Positions 53,455-64,000 of a stretch of DNA of 64,000 nucleotides are shown here, piece after piece. The translations under genes and the position numbers were made by a program. Origin of the DNA: Massariosphaeria phaeospora (lineage: Eukaryota > Ascomycota > Dothideomycetes > Pleosporales). The notes beneath the pieces were generated by a model. That model saw nothing but the letters and a program-made list of their open reading frames with translations. It had not been told where the DNA came from and did no database searches. The DNA lies in the NCBI GenBank assembly GCA_011032825.1, contig JAADJZ010000006.1, positions 930,001 through 994,000 on the forward strand, in the 5' to 3' direction. Each line of letters starts with the position of its first letter. Within the stretch, counting starts at the first letter, position 1.

Positions 53455-54255
53455 TCACTTCCTCATATGAGAGAAATCTTTCAGGATGTTGGCCATGTGC
53501 GTGTTGGTTTGTTTGCCGCCCCGCCTTGGCGCCTTCCTCTTCTTCTCCTTCGGCTTCGAAGCCATGGCCTCCCGTTTCGCACTTGATGGTTTTAGGCCTA
53601 CGGCGACGAGTTTGTTGCGTAGATCGTCCGGGTTGGCAGGGAGCTGGATTTTGTGCCATTCGTTCGCGAAATCGGGGTCCATCTGGTGCATGAGAGAGGG
53701 GTCGTTGATCCACACAGTCCGCGCCTGACTATCTTTCTGGTTGCGCTTGACGAGAACTTCCTTTGCATTCTCCAGCTCTTTGATTTCCTCGTTCACGGCA
53801 GGCCAACCGTCCTTGAGGTCCTTGATGGGCAATCCCTGGGCCGACTTCTGGTTCTGGAGGTAGCCCTTGAGATCGGCAGCGCTGCGAATGTCGTACTTGG
53901 GCCTGTACCGATACAGTCCGGTTTTTTCATTGTACTCGATGCGGTTTGACGGGTTCGGGCTGCGGAAGAGGTTCTGTAGATGTGCACGGGAGTGGTGGTC
54001 GTGTTCCTGAACGTTGAGGTAGTCGACGATCTCTTTGAAGGTATGCCAGCGCTGGTTGGTGCGAAGGAACTCGATGGCGTACGTGAGCTGGGTGTAGATG
54101 TGGCTGCCCGTGCCGGTCTCCTGCGGCTGCGAGTAGACGATGTTGGCGGGGGTCTCATCGGGCCGCTTCCGCTTCGCGCCGCCGGAGGAAGAGTTCGAGG
54201 GGGTGGGTGAGGGAGCCGACATGCGCGCGGCCGCGTTTGCCTTGAGGAACGACAT
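53455..54255 (-). CDS. TFA2: Transcription initiation factor TFIIE, beta subunit
   Basis: Intronless, minus strand, 266 aa. The start MSFLKANAAARM is at 54255; the open frame runs further upstream to 54672 only as GC-rich leader (a His run from a GTG microsatellite). A Ser/Pro-rich N-terminus is followed by a winged-helix core (YAIEFLRTNQRWHTFKEIVD, NPSNRIEYNEKTGLYRYRPK) and a second winged helix (IRSAADLKGYLQNQ, LKDGWPAVNEEIKELE). WINDPSLMHQMDPDF comes next, and a Lys-rich C-terminus ends KKRKAPRRGGK. TFIIE-beta joins TFIIE-alpha in the RNA polymerase II pre-initiation complex, helps recruit TFIIH and stabilises open promoter DNA. Family order and length fit well. The gene is divergent from MLP1. 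Confidence 0.94.
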   Translation of the reverse strand: MSFLKANAAARMSAPSPTPSNSSSGGAKRKRPDETPANIVYSQPQETGTGSHIYTQLTYAIEFLRTNQRWHTFKEIVDYLNVQEHDHHSRAHLQNLFRSPNPSNRIEYNEKTGLYRYRPKYDIRSAADLKGYLQNQKSAQGLPIKDLKDGWPAVNEEIKELENAKEVLVKRNQKDSQARTVWINDPSLMHQMDPDFANEWHKIQLPANPDDLRNKLVAVGLKPSSAKREAMASKPKEKKRKAPRRGGKQTNTHMANILKDFSHMRK

Positions 54256-54717
54256 GGTGGCAGCGCGGACCTCAAAGGCGAGGTGGTGGACGTATGCCGG
54301 AGCCTGTGGGCGGTGTCCGAACGGTTGACACTGTGGCGTGTGAATGCGAGGTAGTGTGTGGAGGCGGGGTTGCTCACGTGGAAGCGAGTGGTGTGCGGGA
54401 TGTTGTAGAGGTGGGGGGTGGTGATCGTGGTGGTGGTGGTGGTGGTGGTGTGAAGGTGGAAAATGGGCCGTGAAGAGGCCTTGGCGATGCGCGAGAGCCG
54501 CTAGCGGATTGCAGCCTGCAGGTGGCCCGTGCGCGGCCGGCACGTCAAAGGCCCAGCGTTCGTTTGTTTCCTTCGACCGCGACAAAGCTGGAGCTCCCCG
54601 TTCTCGCGCCCACCTGCACCTACACCCGCCCCGACACCCGTTCCCTTTTCCTCTCTCCCCCAACCGCTGCATCCGCCCGATGATGCGGTAAGCCTGCTCG
54701 CCTCACCGCTCTCCACC
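54256..54717. promoter_or_regulatory. Divergent promoter TFIIE-beta / MLP1, 462 bp
   Basis: Both neighbours start here. Contains a (GTG)n microsatellite at about 54427-54451 and GC-rich leader sequences on both sides. Open frames crossing it are unlikely to be translated. Confidence 0.55.
54427..54451. repeat. (GTG)n microsatellite
   Basis: About eight GTG units in the leader/promoter between TFIIE-beta and MLP1. Confidence 0.85.
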
Positions 54718-57700
54718 ATGGCTGCCGCAGCAGTGGACGTCGGCTACCTCGCCGCGTCCTACGCAGTCCCCGAGTCGGCCCTGCAGGACTTGCTCGCTGA
54801 CCCCACCGTCGAACTAGTCCAATCGCTCCTCACGCACATCGAGGCGAAGGCGCACGAATACGATGACCTGAAGTCAGAGAAGCTTCGCTCCGAGGTGGAG
54901 CTGGAGGCCGCTGTGCACAATGCCGACACGCGCGCCAAGTCGCAGAAGGCGGCTGCCGACAAGGCTCAGAAGGAGCTCGAGGAGCTGCAGCAGAAGCTCA
55001 GTGTAGAAAGTACGTGCCGTCACCAGGCCATCGACCCGATGGGCGTAGCTAACATGACGTCCCCCGCAGCACATGCACGCGAGCAGGTCGAGACGGAACT
55101 GCAGAATCTCCAGGCCACCGCCTCCAGCTCGACCTCTGAAGTGCAGACACTCGAGTCCCGCGTCAAGTCGCTGGAGGCCCAGAATCGAGACACCATTGCT
55201 CTGCATGAGGCCAAGTCGGGTGCCCACGACCGCCTCGCCGACGAGCTCTCTGCCCAGCACCAAAAGTTCGTGGCCCTCCGCAAGCAGGTCTCGGAGTTCG
55301 AAGAGAAAAACCAGTCACTGGAGAATGCCGCCACCAACGTCAAATTCCGCGAGCAGAACTTCCAACAGGAGATCGACCTGCTGCGAAACAACAATGAATG
55401 GTTTGAATCCGAGCTGAAGACGCGAGCTGCCGACAACACCAAGTTCCGCAAAGAGAAGAATGCCCAGATCGCCGAACTCCAGCGTGCCAACGCCGACGCC
55501 AATCAGACCATCGACTCGCTGCGTCGCACGGAAGCGTCTCAGCGCCAGCGCTTAGAAGAGCTGGACCAAAAGGCGGAGCAGTCTTTGGTGCGGATTCAGC
55601 AACTGCAAGACGAAGCAACACAGAACCAGGAGTCTTTCCGAGCCGAACTCGACAACGCACGACGGCTGGCCGCTCTCCATCAGGAGGCCGCTAACACAGT
55701 CAAGGCCCGTTTGCAAGACGTCCAGGCACAGCTTGCCCTAGCGAGCGACAATGCTGCCCTAGAGGTCGGCCAGCTACAGGCTGAACTTGAGTCTGAACAA
55801 AACAAGGTCGCGGCATACGATATCAGGATTGTGGACCTCGAGTCACAGGTCGAGGGTCTCGAGGCACAGATATCCGAGCTTAGGAGCTCAGCGCCAGTTC
55901 CAGGCACACCACGACGTCCTCTGAATGGTGCATTTGACACTCCTGGTAGAGCCGGATCACCGAGCTTCATGTCGCCTGCAGGCTCACGTGCCCGTGGAGG
56001 CATGACCGTCACCCAGCTATATACGGAGAATACTCAAGTCAAAGCAGAGCTTCGCGCTCTGCAGGAAAAGGAAAATAAGAACTCGACAGCCTTGCGCGAG
56101 ATGCTAGAGGAACTCGAGAGTCGAGAACCCGAGGTTGAGGAGCTCCGCCAGGAAAACGAGCGCTTGACTGCTGAAACAGGCGAGATATCTTCGCTTCTTG
56201 AGGCAGCCATTGCAGAACGAGAAGGAGCACGAAAGGAATGTCGGAAAGCGCAGGGAGATTCCCAAGGTCTTCGTCATGAATGCGAGCTACAGCGTCAGCA
56301 GCTTAGCGACCTCAGCGCTCAAATCAGCGTCCTCCTTCTACAACAGCGATTCCAGCAGGAGGGCGTTGATGGTCTCACTGTCGAGGAGCAACGGGCTTTG
56401 GTCGCAGCAGCTCGCAATGAAATCCCCACGGAGCGACTGGACGACGTAACAGCCACCGGCCGCCTTATCAGCAGACACTTGGTCTTGTTCAAGAACATAG
56501 ACGAACTTCAGACCCAGAATAAAGAGATTTTACGCACCATCCGCCAGGTAGCTGAGCAGTATGAAGGCAGCGAGGCTCAAGCAAAATCCAACCAACTCGA
56601 GAAGGACCGTGAGGAGCTTTCTCGGCTGCGCGATAAGGTAGCGCAATACGAAGATGAGGTCAAATCACTAAACCTTCGCTCACAGAGCCTGATGAAAGAG
56701 CGGGATATGTTCCGCCGTATTGTCACAAACCGTGGAAAGTTCCCATTAGGTGCAGACATGGCATCCGACTTCGGGCAGTCTATGAGTGAGAGGGCCACTG
56801 CAACCCCACCACCGGGCTTTACCGCGCCGAGTATTGAGCAGACTCCCAATACGAAGGAGACCGCAGGATACGAAAAGCTCGTCAAGGATCTCCAGGCCCA
56901 CCTAGATCTTCTCAGAGAAGAGAGCGCTACAGACCTTGCTTCGCTCAAGCAGCAAGTAGATAAACTCGCAAAGGAGAACAACCAATTGCAAGGCGAGAAG
57001 ATGCGCTTGAACAACGCGAATCAACTTTCTCACGAACGATACGAACTCCAGCAAAACCGACTTAACATGTTGCAGTCCGAAAAGAACGAACTCCAGAAAC
57101 GATGCGATTCCTTGCAAGATATGTTTACCAAACATGACATCCGCACCCAACAGACGGCCGAGGAGCTCGTGGAGGCCAAGAGTTTGCTTAATAGCATCGA
57201 ACGGGAGAACACCAATCTGAAAGCCTCCCAAAGCTTGTGGAAGAACATCGAGGCGCGCTTGAACGATGAGAACAAAGCACTACAAGAGGAACGGGGACGG
57301 CTCAACAAGATGATCGTGGACATCCAGAACCTTCGCAATGAACAAGATTTGGCTGATGCCGAGAACCGTCGACGCCTACAAGCTAGGACTGACTCTCTCG
57401 AGGCAGAACTACAAATCGCAAAGCGTAAGCTCGAGGAAGAAGTTGAAGAGTACAAAAGGGCCTCTTTACGGCACGATTACGAGCAAACTGAGAGTCGCAA
57501 GCGAATCGACGACCTTCTCAAGGCTTCAACTGATGCCCGCGTTGAGGTTGCTTCAGTGAAATCTACACGCGACCAACTTCAAGAGCGTAATCATGAGCTC
57601 CAAGCTGAACTCCATAGCGCTGAGGAACGTGCGCGCGCACGACCGACGCCTCACGTCAACGGTTCTACCGACGATACGCCAGGTCGCGGGGAAGAGCTAG

Positions 57701-60700
57701 GCTTCGAACTTGCTGAACTTCAACGCAAGTACGCACTCAAACAGAGTGATCTTGAAGAAGCCAACCACCAGGTTGAAATCTACAAGGGTATTGCGCAAGA
57801 ATCGGAAGAGCAACTTCAAAGTTATGTTGACGCGCATGAGCTGTTCCAACAGGACATGAACAGAGCCCAAGAAGAGAAGGACGCAAAGATCCTAGACTTG
57901 GAGCAACGGGTGGAAGAGATCTCGACTGAGCTCGCTACTACCAATAGCCAACTCTCTGAACTTCGGAGTACGCATGAACAGGACACAATGCGACTCACAC
58001 AGCAAAAAGAACTCCTTGAAGCGGAGATCACACGCCTCAAAGACGAAGCAAGCGACTTCAAGATTGCAGCGGAGACCCATCTAGATCATGTTAAGACTCA
58101 AGCTGAGATCGCCACGCGGGCGCAACAGGACTACGAGAGCGAACTCGCGAAACACGGCGAAACGATGAAAAACTTGAGGTCACTTCGCGACGAGCACAAC
58201 ACCGTCCGGACAGAAGTTGCCCAATACAAGGCACAGAGTGAAGCTGCACGTGCATCGTTATCTCAGAGTGAAGAACACTGGACTGCGACGCGCGAGCGAT
58301 ATGAGAGTGAGCTTATGGAAGCACGTAACAGGCAGAATGAGCTGAACGAGCATAACAAGACACTTCTCAACCAACTGTCGAACGTCCAAGCACAAGTTAG
58401 TGGCCTAAAGAGCAGTCGCTTATCAGTTGCTGGTGGGGACGCAGACACAGCTATGTCTAACTCCGGCACGAGCGGCTTACAAGAGATTGTTCAATATCTT
58501 CGACAAGAAAAGAATATCCTAGAAGTTCAATTCAATCTAAAGGACCAGGAGACTAAGCGCTTGGAACAGCAGCTAGTCCACACTCAGAGTCAGCTCGAGG
58601 CAGCTCGCGAGAAGCTAGTCATCGAGCAACAGTCTCAGACGCAGAGCAAGCACAATGCCGCCAGTCTCGAGACACTCCAAGAAAAAATCGAGCAGCTCAA
58701 TGTGTATCGAGAGAGCAACTCCACACTACGTAACGAACTCCGCCGCGCCGAAGGCCACCTGAACGAGCGGGCCAAGGAAATCGAAGACTTGCACAATCAG
58801 ATCCAGCCTCTGCAGAGCCGTGTGCAAGAGATCGAGGGTGAGCTTGAGATAAACGTAGGCCATCTCAAAGCTCTTGAAGAAGATCGTGATCGTTGGCAGA
58901 AGCGTCACCAGGATGTCTTACAACGGTATGATCGCATTGACCCGAAAGAGTTGGAAGACCTTAAGACACAGATCGAAGTTCTTCAGGGCGAGCGCGATGA
59001 AGCCCTGGAACAGAGCAACGGGTTCGATGCTCGGATCGAGGCGGTGAAGGAGGAGACTAAGGCCGCGGCAGAGAGCGAAGCGAAAGTGAAGAAAGAGGCA
59101 CTCATCAATCAATGCAAGGAGAAGGTCAGAACCGAGAGAGCCAAGACGGCCGAGAAGGAATCAGCTAATCAAATCCTCACTCAGGAGCGAGATGAATTGC
59201 GTCGACAGCTTGATGCTGTACAGCAAGAGCTTAATGCAGTACAACAAGAGCTCGACGCTACCAGGATCGCTCGCGATGAGGCTATTGCCAATGTTAGCGC
59301 TAATAATGACACTGCCATGGACGAAGAAGGGCAAATCGACGAGGGTGAGGTTGGCCTTTCGAGTGAGGAGAAGGCTGAACTGGAGGCTCGTGTTGCGGCA
59401 GCAGAGAATCAGGCCAAGGAGGAGGCAAACAGGGCCGTCTCATTCCACATCCAACTTCAGAGTTTGCAAGATCAGGTTCGCAATCTCGAAAATCAGGCCG
59501 TAAGTACCATACTACTGAACTGTTGCAAACTTCAACTAACATCGTAAAAGGGAGAGCTACAGCAACGCATTGCTGGCCTGAACACTGAGTTGTCGGATGC
59601 ACAGGCTCAGGCGACGCAAGCCAAAACTCGAGTCGGCGAATTAGAATCTCAACTATCCTCAGCCGGAGCTTCAGCGATGGTGCCAACAGTGGGAGACGTC
59701 GAAAAGCTGAGAGAAGAGTTGGCTGCAGCTCAAAAAGTGATAGAGGACCTCCGGACTAGTGCTGACATTGCCGACACCTCAGTCGACAACATCGTAGAAG
59801 ATGGCTCCAAACCCCTTGGGGACCAAGTTGCGGAACAGGTGGCGACACTCAAGGCTAAACTCGAGGAAGAGCATCAGCAACAACAGGGCGATCTGCTCCA
59901 AAGTCAAGCGGCACTCCAGCAAAGCCAGGCTGACTTAGACCAACGACAAGCTGTTCTCGATCAACGGGCTACCGAACTTGAGAACGACTACCAAACGAAA
60001 GTCCACACTGCCCAGGTTCGCGTTGATCAAATGAAAGCGAAATATAACGATATGTTGAAGAAGATCAGGGCTGAATACCAAGATGAGCTAGAGCAGGCTC
60101 GTCAACCCAACACCATGCCCAGTCAGGAGCCGAGTAATTTGGATGATGAGCCTGGTCCTCAAGAACATACATCGGAGGAGGCAGCAGCTCCTAATGCCGA
60201 TTCAACTGTCAAGCTCGAATCAATGCCTGCCACTGAGGCAACGGAACGAGAAGTCCAGGACTGGCTCGCGGGTAACAAGGTTGCTAAACAAATTCTTCAG
60301 CGCAACATCAACAGCAAAATAGAGAAGGTCAAAAAAGATCAGGAGGAAACCTTTACTCAGAAGGTAGAGGAAGCGACGGCCAACGTTAAAGCTGAACAAG
60401 AAAAACTTCTCGCAGAGAAAGTAGGAGAAGCTGAGCTGAGGGTGAAGGACATGACCCGGCAGGAAGTTGAAAAGAGATTCGCGGCCAAAGAAAGCATCCA
60501 GAAGAACATGATGGGTAAATTGAAGGCTCAGATTGGCGTTGTCGAGACAGCTGCGAAGGAGACGCCACAGCGACCGGTCGTGGAGGTATGGGACGAGGCC
60601 AAGGCGGCAAAGCCTCCTCCAGTGCAACCACCAACTCCCGCCTCGAACATCCAGCCACCTGTACAGCCAAATGCTCAAGCCATTCAACTAGCATTGGCGC

Positions 60701-61635
60701 CTACACAGTCTGTGGTGCAAGAGCATAATCAGCCGGTCTCAGGAGGCAGTATCCAGCTAAATGGAGCGCCGGGTGGTCCCTTCGGCCAGCCTAACTTTGA
60801 ACAATCCAACTTTGGCCAACCTAACTTCGGCCCACCGTCGGGGTTTGCTTCACATCAACAAACGTCTACATTCAACCATCAAGGCAATATGGGTGCCATG
60901 CAAGCAATACCATACCAGAATCGCTCAGGTCAGATGCCGAACAGCAACATGGGCCAAGGCTTTGGTGCGTTTAGTGGGCTACCCCAACCAGGCTTCACGG
61001 GGAATCAAAATCCGGCTCAGTACAACCCGAACAATGGGAGGCCGGACTCGCCTTTCAATCAACAGCAGCAATACCAACAGCCCCAGCAAGGTGGACGAGG
61101 ACGTGATAATGTTGGCACAGGTATCGCTGCCCTCCGGAACCTTCAACAAGTAAACCAATCCGGCATCCCTCGAGGGGGTGGCATTCCTCGTCCTGGTCGC
61201 GGCGGTCAAGGACAAGGCAACCAAATTCAGCAACCGCACAACCAGCAACAGCAGAACCCGCAATTGCAAAACCAGCAACTGCCAAATCAGCACTCGCAGA
61301 ACCAAAACGCAAATGCTCAAGCCCCTGCGTCCTCCCAGATCGGACGTGGTGGTGGTAGCAGCGCAGGCGGCGGTGGTGGTGGCGGCCGTGGTCGAGGTCG
61401 TGGTGGTAACAACAACGTCCAGACGAATATGCCAGGCGGTCCCCACGGACAAAATAGCCCTCAAACCTTGAATCCGGGCGCCTCTCAGTTCCAGCCTGGT
61501 AGTAGCGGTGGTCGAGGCGAGAAGCGTGGCTCCGATCATCTTGGTGACAACGAAGGCGGCCAGCGCGGTGGAAAACGCCACAGAGGTGGTCGTGGAGGAG
61601 GTGGAGGAGGAGGTGGCGGCGGCGGTGGAGAATGA
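54718..61635 (+). CDS. MLP1: Nuclear-pore basket protein, Mlp1/TPR family
   Basis: Three exons: 54718-55009, 55070-59499 and 59551-61635; 6,807 nt, 2,268 aa. Almost the whole protein to about residue 1,850 is long coiled coil with Glu/Gln/Leu heptads (for example LRNNNEWFESELKTRA, which starts the conserved TPR N-terminal block). A linker near residue 410-450 carries Pro/Gly-rich sequence (RAGSPSFMSPAGSRA). The C-terminal 400 residues are low complexity: first Gln/Asn/Pro-rich, with NFEQSNFGQPNFG-type repeats, then Gly/Arg-rich RGG sequence ending in a poly-Gly run. Mlp1/TPR lines the nuclear side of the pore, retains unspliced mRNA and docks export factors. The two introns are 60 and 51 nt. 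Upstream open frame 54529-54717 is leader. Confidence 0.93.
61590..61632 (+). repeat. Gly-codon repeat at the MLP1 3' end
   Basis: GGA/GGT/GGC triplet run encoding about twelve glycines before the final Glu; length-unstable type of repeat. Confidence 0.8.
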
Positions 61636-62331
61636 TTATCAGACGCTTGTCAGCTCTCCCCGACGATCCAGCAGTGCATGGAAAAGTCTCAAAGCATCAG
61701 CTAAGAAGACAACATGACCTACACCAGGCTAAAGCCAAAGTCAACGTGGCACTCGATTTCCTTTGTTATCTCAAAACGCCCGACGTGCGCGAGCATGTGG
61801 TACTCTACTTTCATTTCCCTAATTTTCTCGCTGCAAAATGGCGCGGCCGGGCTCGTACTCGATATGTACACGGTAGCGGTGCATGGAGGAAATATGGGAT
61901 TACCGGTGTATGTTCAGTCGAAAAAACGGCGAATGCGATGTCTTTGCCTGCTTGTGGCTGGCATCTTGTATCATAGATAGTAGTGAAGCGATGCCCGCTA
62001 TGCGGTGCGGGTGCGATGCGATGATAAGCATCGAGACACTGAATAGTACTTTTTCAATGTGTCAAAAATGTGTTTGTGCGTTTGTGTGACGACTTTCAGT
62101 GAAAAGCTTATGGCGTGAGTCAACATGTGAGCCAGGTTCATTCAGTCTAGAAGTAAAGCGGAGTGGCAAAAGAATAATGTATTCAACGTCCTAACAACAT
62201 GGCTCAACCGCCAATGCGACGGCTCCGAACGAATGTAAATAGATCCAGGTGATATCTTGACGGGCCTGTCTGTACACAAGGGAAGGCACTAGCAGACAAA
62301 CGCTAAAGCATGTCCTTACCAGCTCGACCGC
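61636..62331. other. Intergenic between convergent genes, 696 bp
   Basis: 3' flanks of MLP1 and the DUF1996 gene. Nothing is recognised. Confidence 0.6.
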
Positions 62332-63510
62332 TTACATACCAGGAAGCTTAGGCAGCCCTGTATAACAAACATTAGCATCGCAATCTCTCACTCACACATA
62401 TATGCCCACGGGGGAGGCAGGGATCAAACTCACATCCATCGATGTCCTCCTTAACCGCCGACTTGACCTGGCAAGCATTCATAGCCGCAACGCCCTGGCT
62501 CTTGAGCGGCTTGCCGCCCTCGCAGGCATTGAACATGCAGCTGTTGTCCATGGCCTTCTGCAGCGAGTCGCCCTTCCAGCCGAAGACGTAGTCGGCGTGC
62601 GTGCCGTAGCCCTTGGCGTCGCCGTAACTGAGCACGTACGGGTTCGCGCCGTTGGTAGGCCACATGTTGTTGAACTGCGTCGTGTCGTACAGTGTCTCGT
62701 AGGCCAGCTGCGGCATGCGGACTGGGTGCGAGGCTGGGCAGGGGCCCGCGGCTTGGAAGGCTTCTTTTGTGGTGGCGTACATGTGGGATTGGTGGTCTGG
62801 GCTAGGGGGAGGGAGGGGGGTTAGTTGGATGGGTGGAGTGGGTGGCTTGCTTGCTTACCTGTCGAGGTCCTTGCCGTTCCAGCACGATGGGAAGTGGTGC
62901 ACTGTCATGATGCCGCCTTTGCAGGCTTTGGTGGGGAAGTCAGGCGTCTCGGGGAAGCGCGTGTTCTTGTCCGCGAGGCAGACGAAGCGCAGACCAACGT
63001 TCTTCTTCGCTTGGTCGAGGTTGTTAACCGTGGGGGCGCCGACGGTCATACGGAAACCCTAACATCGTTAATCACCTGTGCGGGACGTGGGCACGGAGTC
63101 GGACGTACTTTGGGGAAGGCAGTGATCTTCTGGTTGCCGTTGGTGTTGAAGTCCTGCTGGGTGTAGTAGATGGTCATGCCGCCGTTGATGCCGTTGGGCA
63201 GCGCCGCGTTCTGCATGATGGGCACGCGCTTGTAGGAGCCGTTGGTGTGCTTGAAGTACAGCGTGGCGGTCCAGTAGTTGGAGAAGTCTTCGGAGAACGT
63301 GCACGTCGTGCAGCGTCCCTCCTCGCCAATGTCGCCGTTCATGGACGCGTTGAACCGGTCACCGCCGACGATTTGATGCACGTGCGAGGAGGGCGTGATG
63401 CCGGGCTGAACGAGGGGATCGAGGCGCTGGATGCTCACGGTCGAGCATCCGAAGCGTAGGGCAGCCTGAGCAGGCCCGACGAGGGCAGCAGCGAGAGTAA
63501 GCCACTTCAT
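62332..63510 (-). CDS. Secreted DUF1996 protein
   Basis: Four exons on the minus strand: 63510-63109, 63058-62859, 62801-62434 and 62357-62332; 996 nt, 331 aa. Signal peptide MKWLTLAAALVGPAQA, then the family start LRFGCSTVSIQRLDPLVQPG and the conserved SSHVHQIVGGDRFN. CTFSEDFSNYWTATLYFKH, NGGMTIYYTQQD, HFPSCWNGKDLDSPDHQSH and GAHADYVFGW-type sequence (YGTHADYVFGWKGDSL) follow. The tiny last exon gives DIDGWLPKLPGM, the usual family end. Conserved Cys and His residues suggest a disulfide-stabilised extracellular domain. The family is widespread in filamentous fungi; its biochemical role is unknown, though a link to wood- or plant-degrading secretomes is often noted. Unlike many relatives it lacks a C-terminal WSC or Ser-rich tail. 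Confidence 0.92.
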
Positions 63511-64000
63511 GTTTGCGGTGGTTTTTTCTAGCGACGGTAGAGGAGATCCTTAGAAGCCAACAGTGGGTGCGAGCCTCCAGCCATATTTCTAGTTCCCAAC
63601 TGGTATCACTATCAGATTCCTTCAGGCATCGGAACTTGATGCTGTCCTGGATGGTGTTGGCTTGGTTTATCCGTTGTTTATCTTTAGGCGAGTGTAGCCA
63701 GTAACGTCCGTTCTTTAGAGTTTCCCCGCGTAAATGCCAATTACCCTACAAATCCCGAGAGCAAGTCGAGATATCGTGAAGACATGGCCATGTGAAACCC
63801 ATGCCAACCCCGCGCTTTCGTATATTAGCGGAATATTGATCGTGTTACCCAGTTTGCTGCGTGATTGGATCGCACCTTGTAATGTTCTTCTTTGGGCCGA
63901 CGAGCAATCATTCCTCAATCAAGGTTCTTCTAGAATTGGGGTTCCACGAGACTCATTGTTGTTTGTTGGTAATGCGATGGGCCAATAGGTGGTGTTTGAT
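63511..64000. other. Right-edge intergenic, 490 bp, upstream of the DUF1996 gene
   Basis: Promoter side of the DUF1996 gene. No further gene is supported before the window ends. Confidence 0.5.

Noticed and set aside
54529..54717. Upstream extension of the MLP1 frame
   Set aside because: Pro-rich leader composition; family proteins begin near the ATG at 54718 in a good start context (CACCATGG).
60979..61581. 200-codon minus frame with Thr/Ala repeats
   Set aside because: Mirror image of the Gln/Asn/Gly repeats at the MLP1 3' end.

Overview
This window is nuclear DNA of a filamentous ascomycete (Pezizomycotina). Nearly every gene is interrupted by short introns, mostly 47-95 nt, with GTRWGT-like donors, CTRAC/CTAAC branch sites and YAG acceptors. 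The gene set is typical: a class III chitin synthase, a Yap1/AP-1 regulator with redox cysteine clusters, a DUF1996 secreted protein, an Erv25-like p24 protein and an Mlp1-like nuclear-basket protein. Dothideomycetes would fit, but that is only a guess. A secreted ice-binding-type protein hints at cold or freeze-thaw exposure. I saw no rRNA, convincing tRNA, CRISPR array or intact transposon.

Layout, left to right. 1-6.2 kb: 3' part of an MFS (allantoate permease-type) transporter, a RING protein, an SDR dehydrogenase with a presequence-like N-terminus, and Erv25. 6.2-9 kb: a possible membrane protein gene interrupted by one in-frame TAG, then microsatellite-rich intergenic DNA. 9-12 kb: class III chitin synthase (minus). 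13.4-21.2 kb: a DUF218 protein, RIB7 (minus), UBC12, ketol-acid reductoisomerase and an eIF2B-fold protein. 21.2-28.4 kb: a 7.2-kb stretch between two convergent genes with no recognisable coding gene. It holds diverged repeats, TATA-like boxes, CTAAAA and CTGGAC/TGGACG motifs and small perfect inverted repeats; it is the most unexplained part of the window. 28.4-34.3 kb (minus): PAN2, then an SMN/SPF30-type Tudor protein. 35.7-37.7 kb: the Yap1 homologue. 38-38.6 kb: an ambiguous locus with conflicting coding signals on both strands. 39.4-42.7 kb: the ice-binding-type protein and a GT31-like type II membrane glycosyltransferase. 43.2-46.2 kb: a divergent pair, a SIRT5-class sirtuin and an Icp55-type aminopeptidase P, both probably mitochondrial. 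47.2-51.2 kb: a large fungal CorA-like protein. 52.3-63.5 kb: a MAPEG protein, TFIIE-beta divergent from the Mlp1/TPR protein, and the DUF1996 protein.

Most genes are unrelated housekeeping functions. The links visible are RNA metabolism (PAN2 next to the Tudor splicing-type protein; TFIIE-beta divergent from Mlp1) and mitochondrial protein maturation/deacylation (Icp55 divergent from the sirtuin). Exon coordinates were derived by hand from splice consensus and reading frame. For almost all multi-exon genes the summed exon length is an exact multiple of three, which supports the models.
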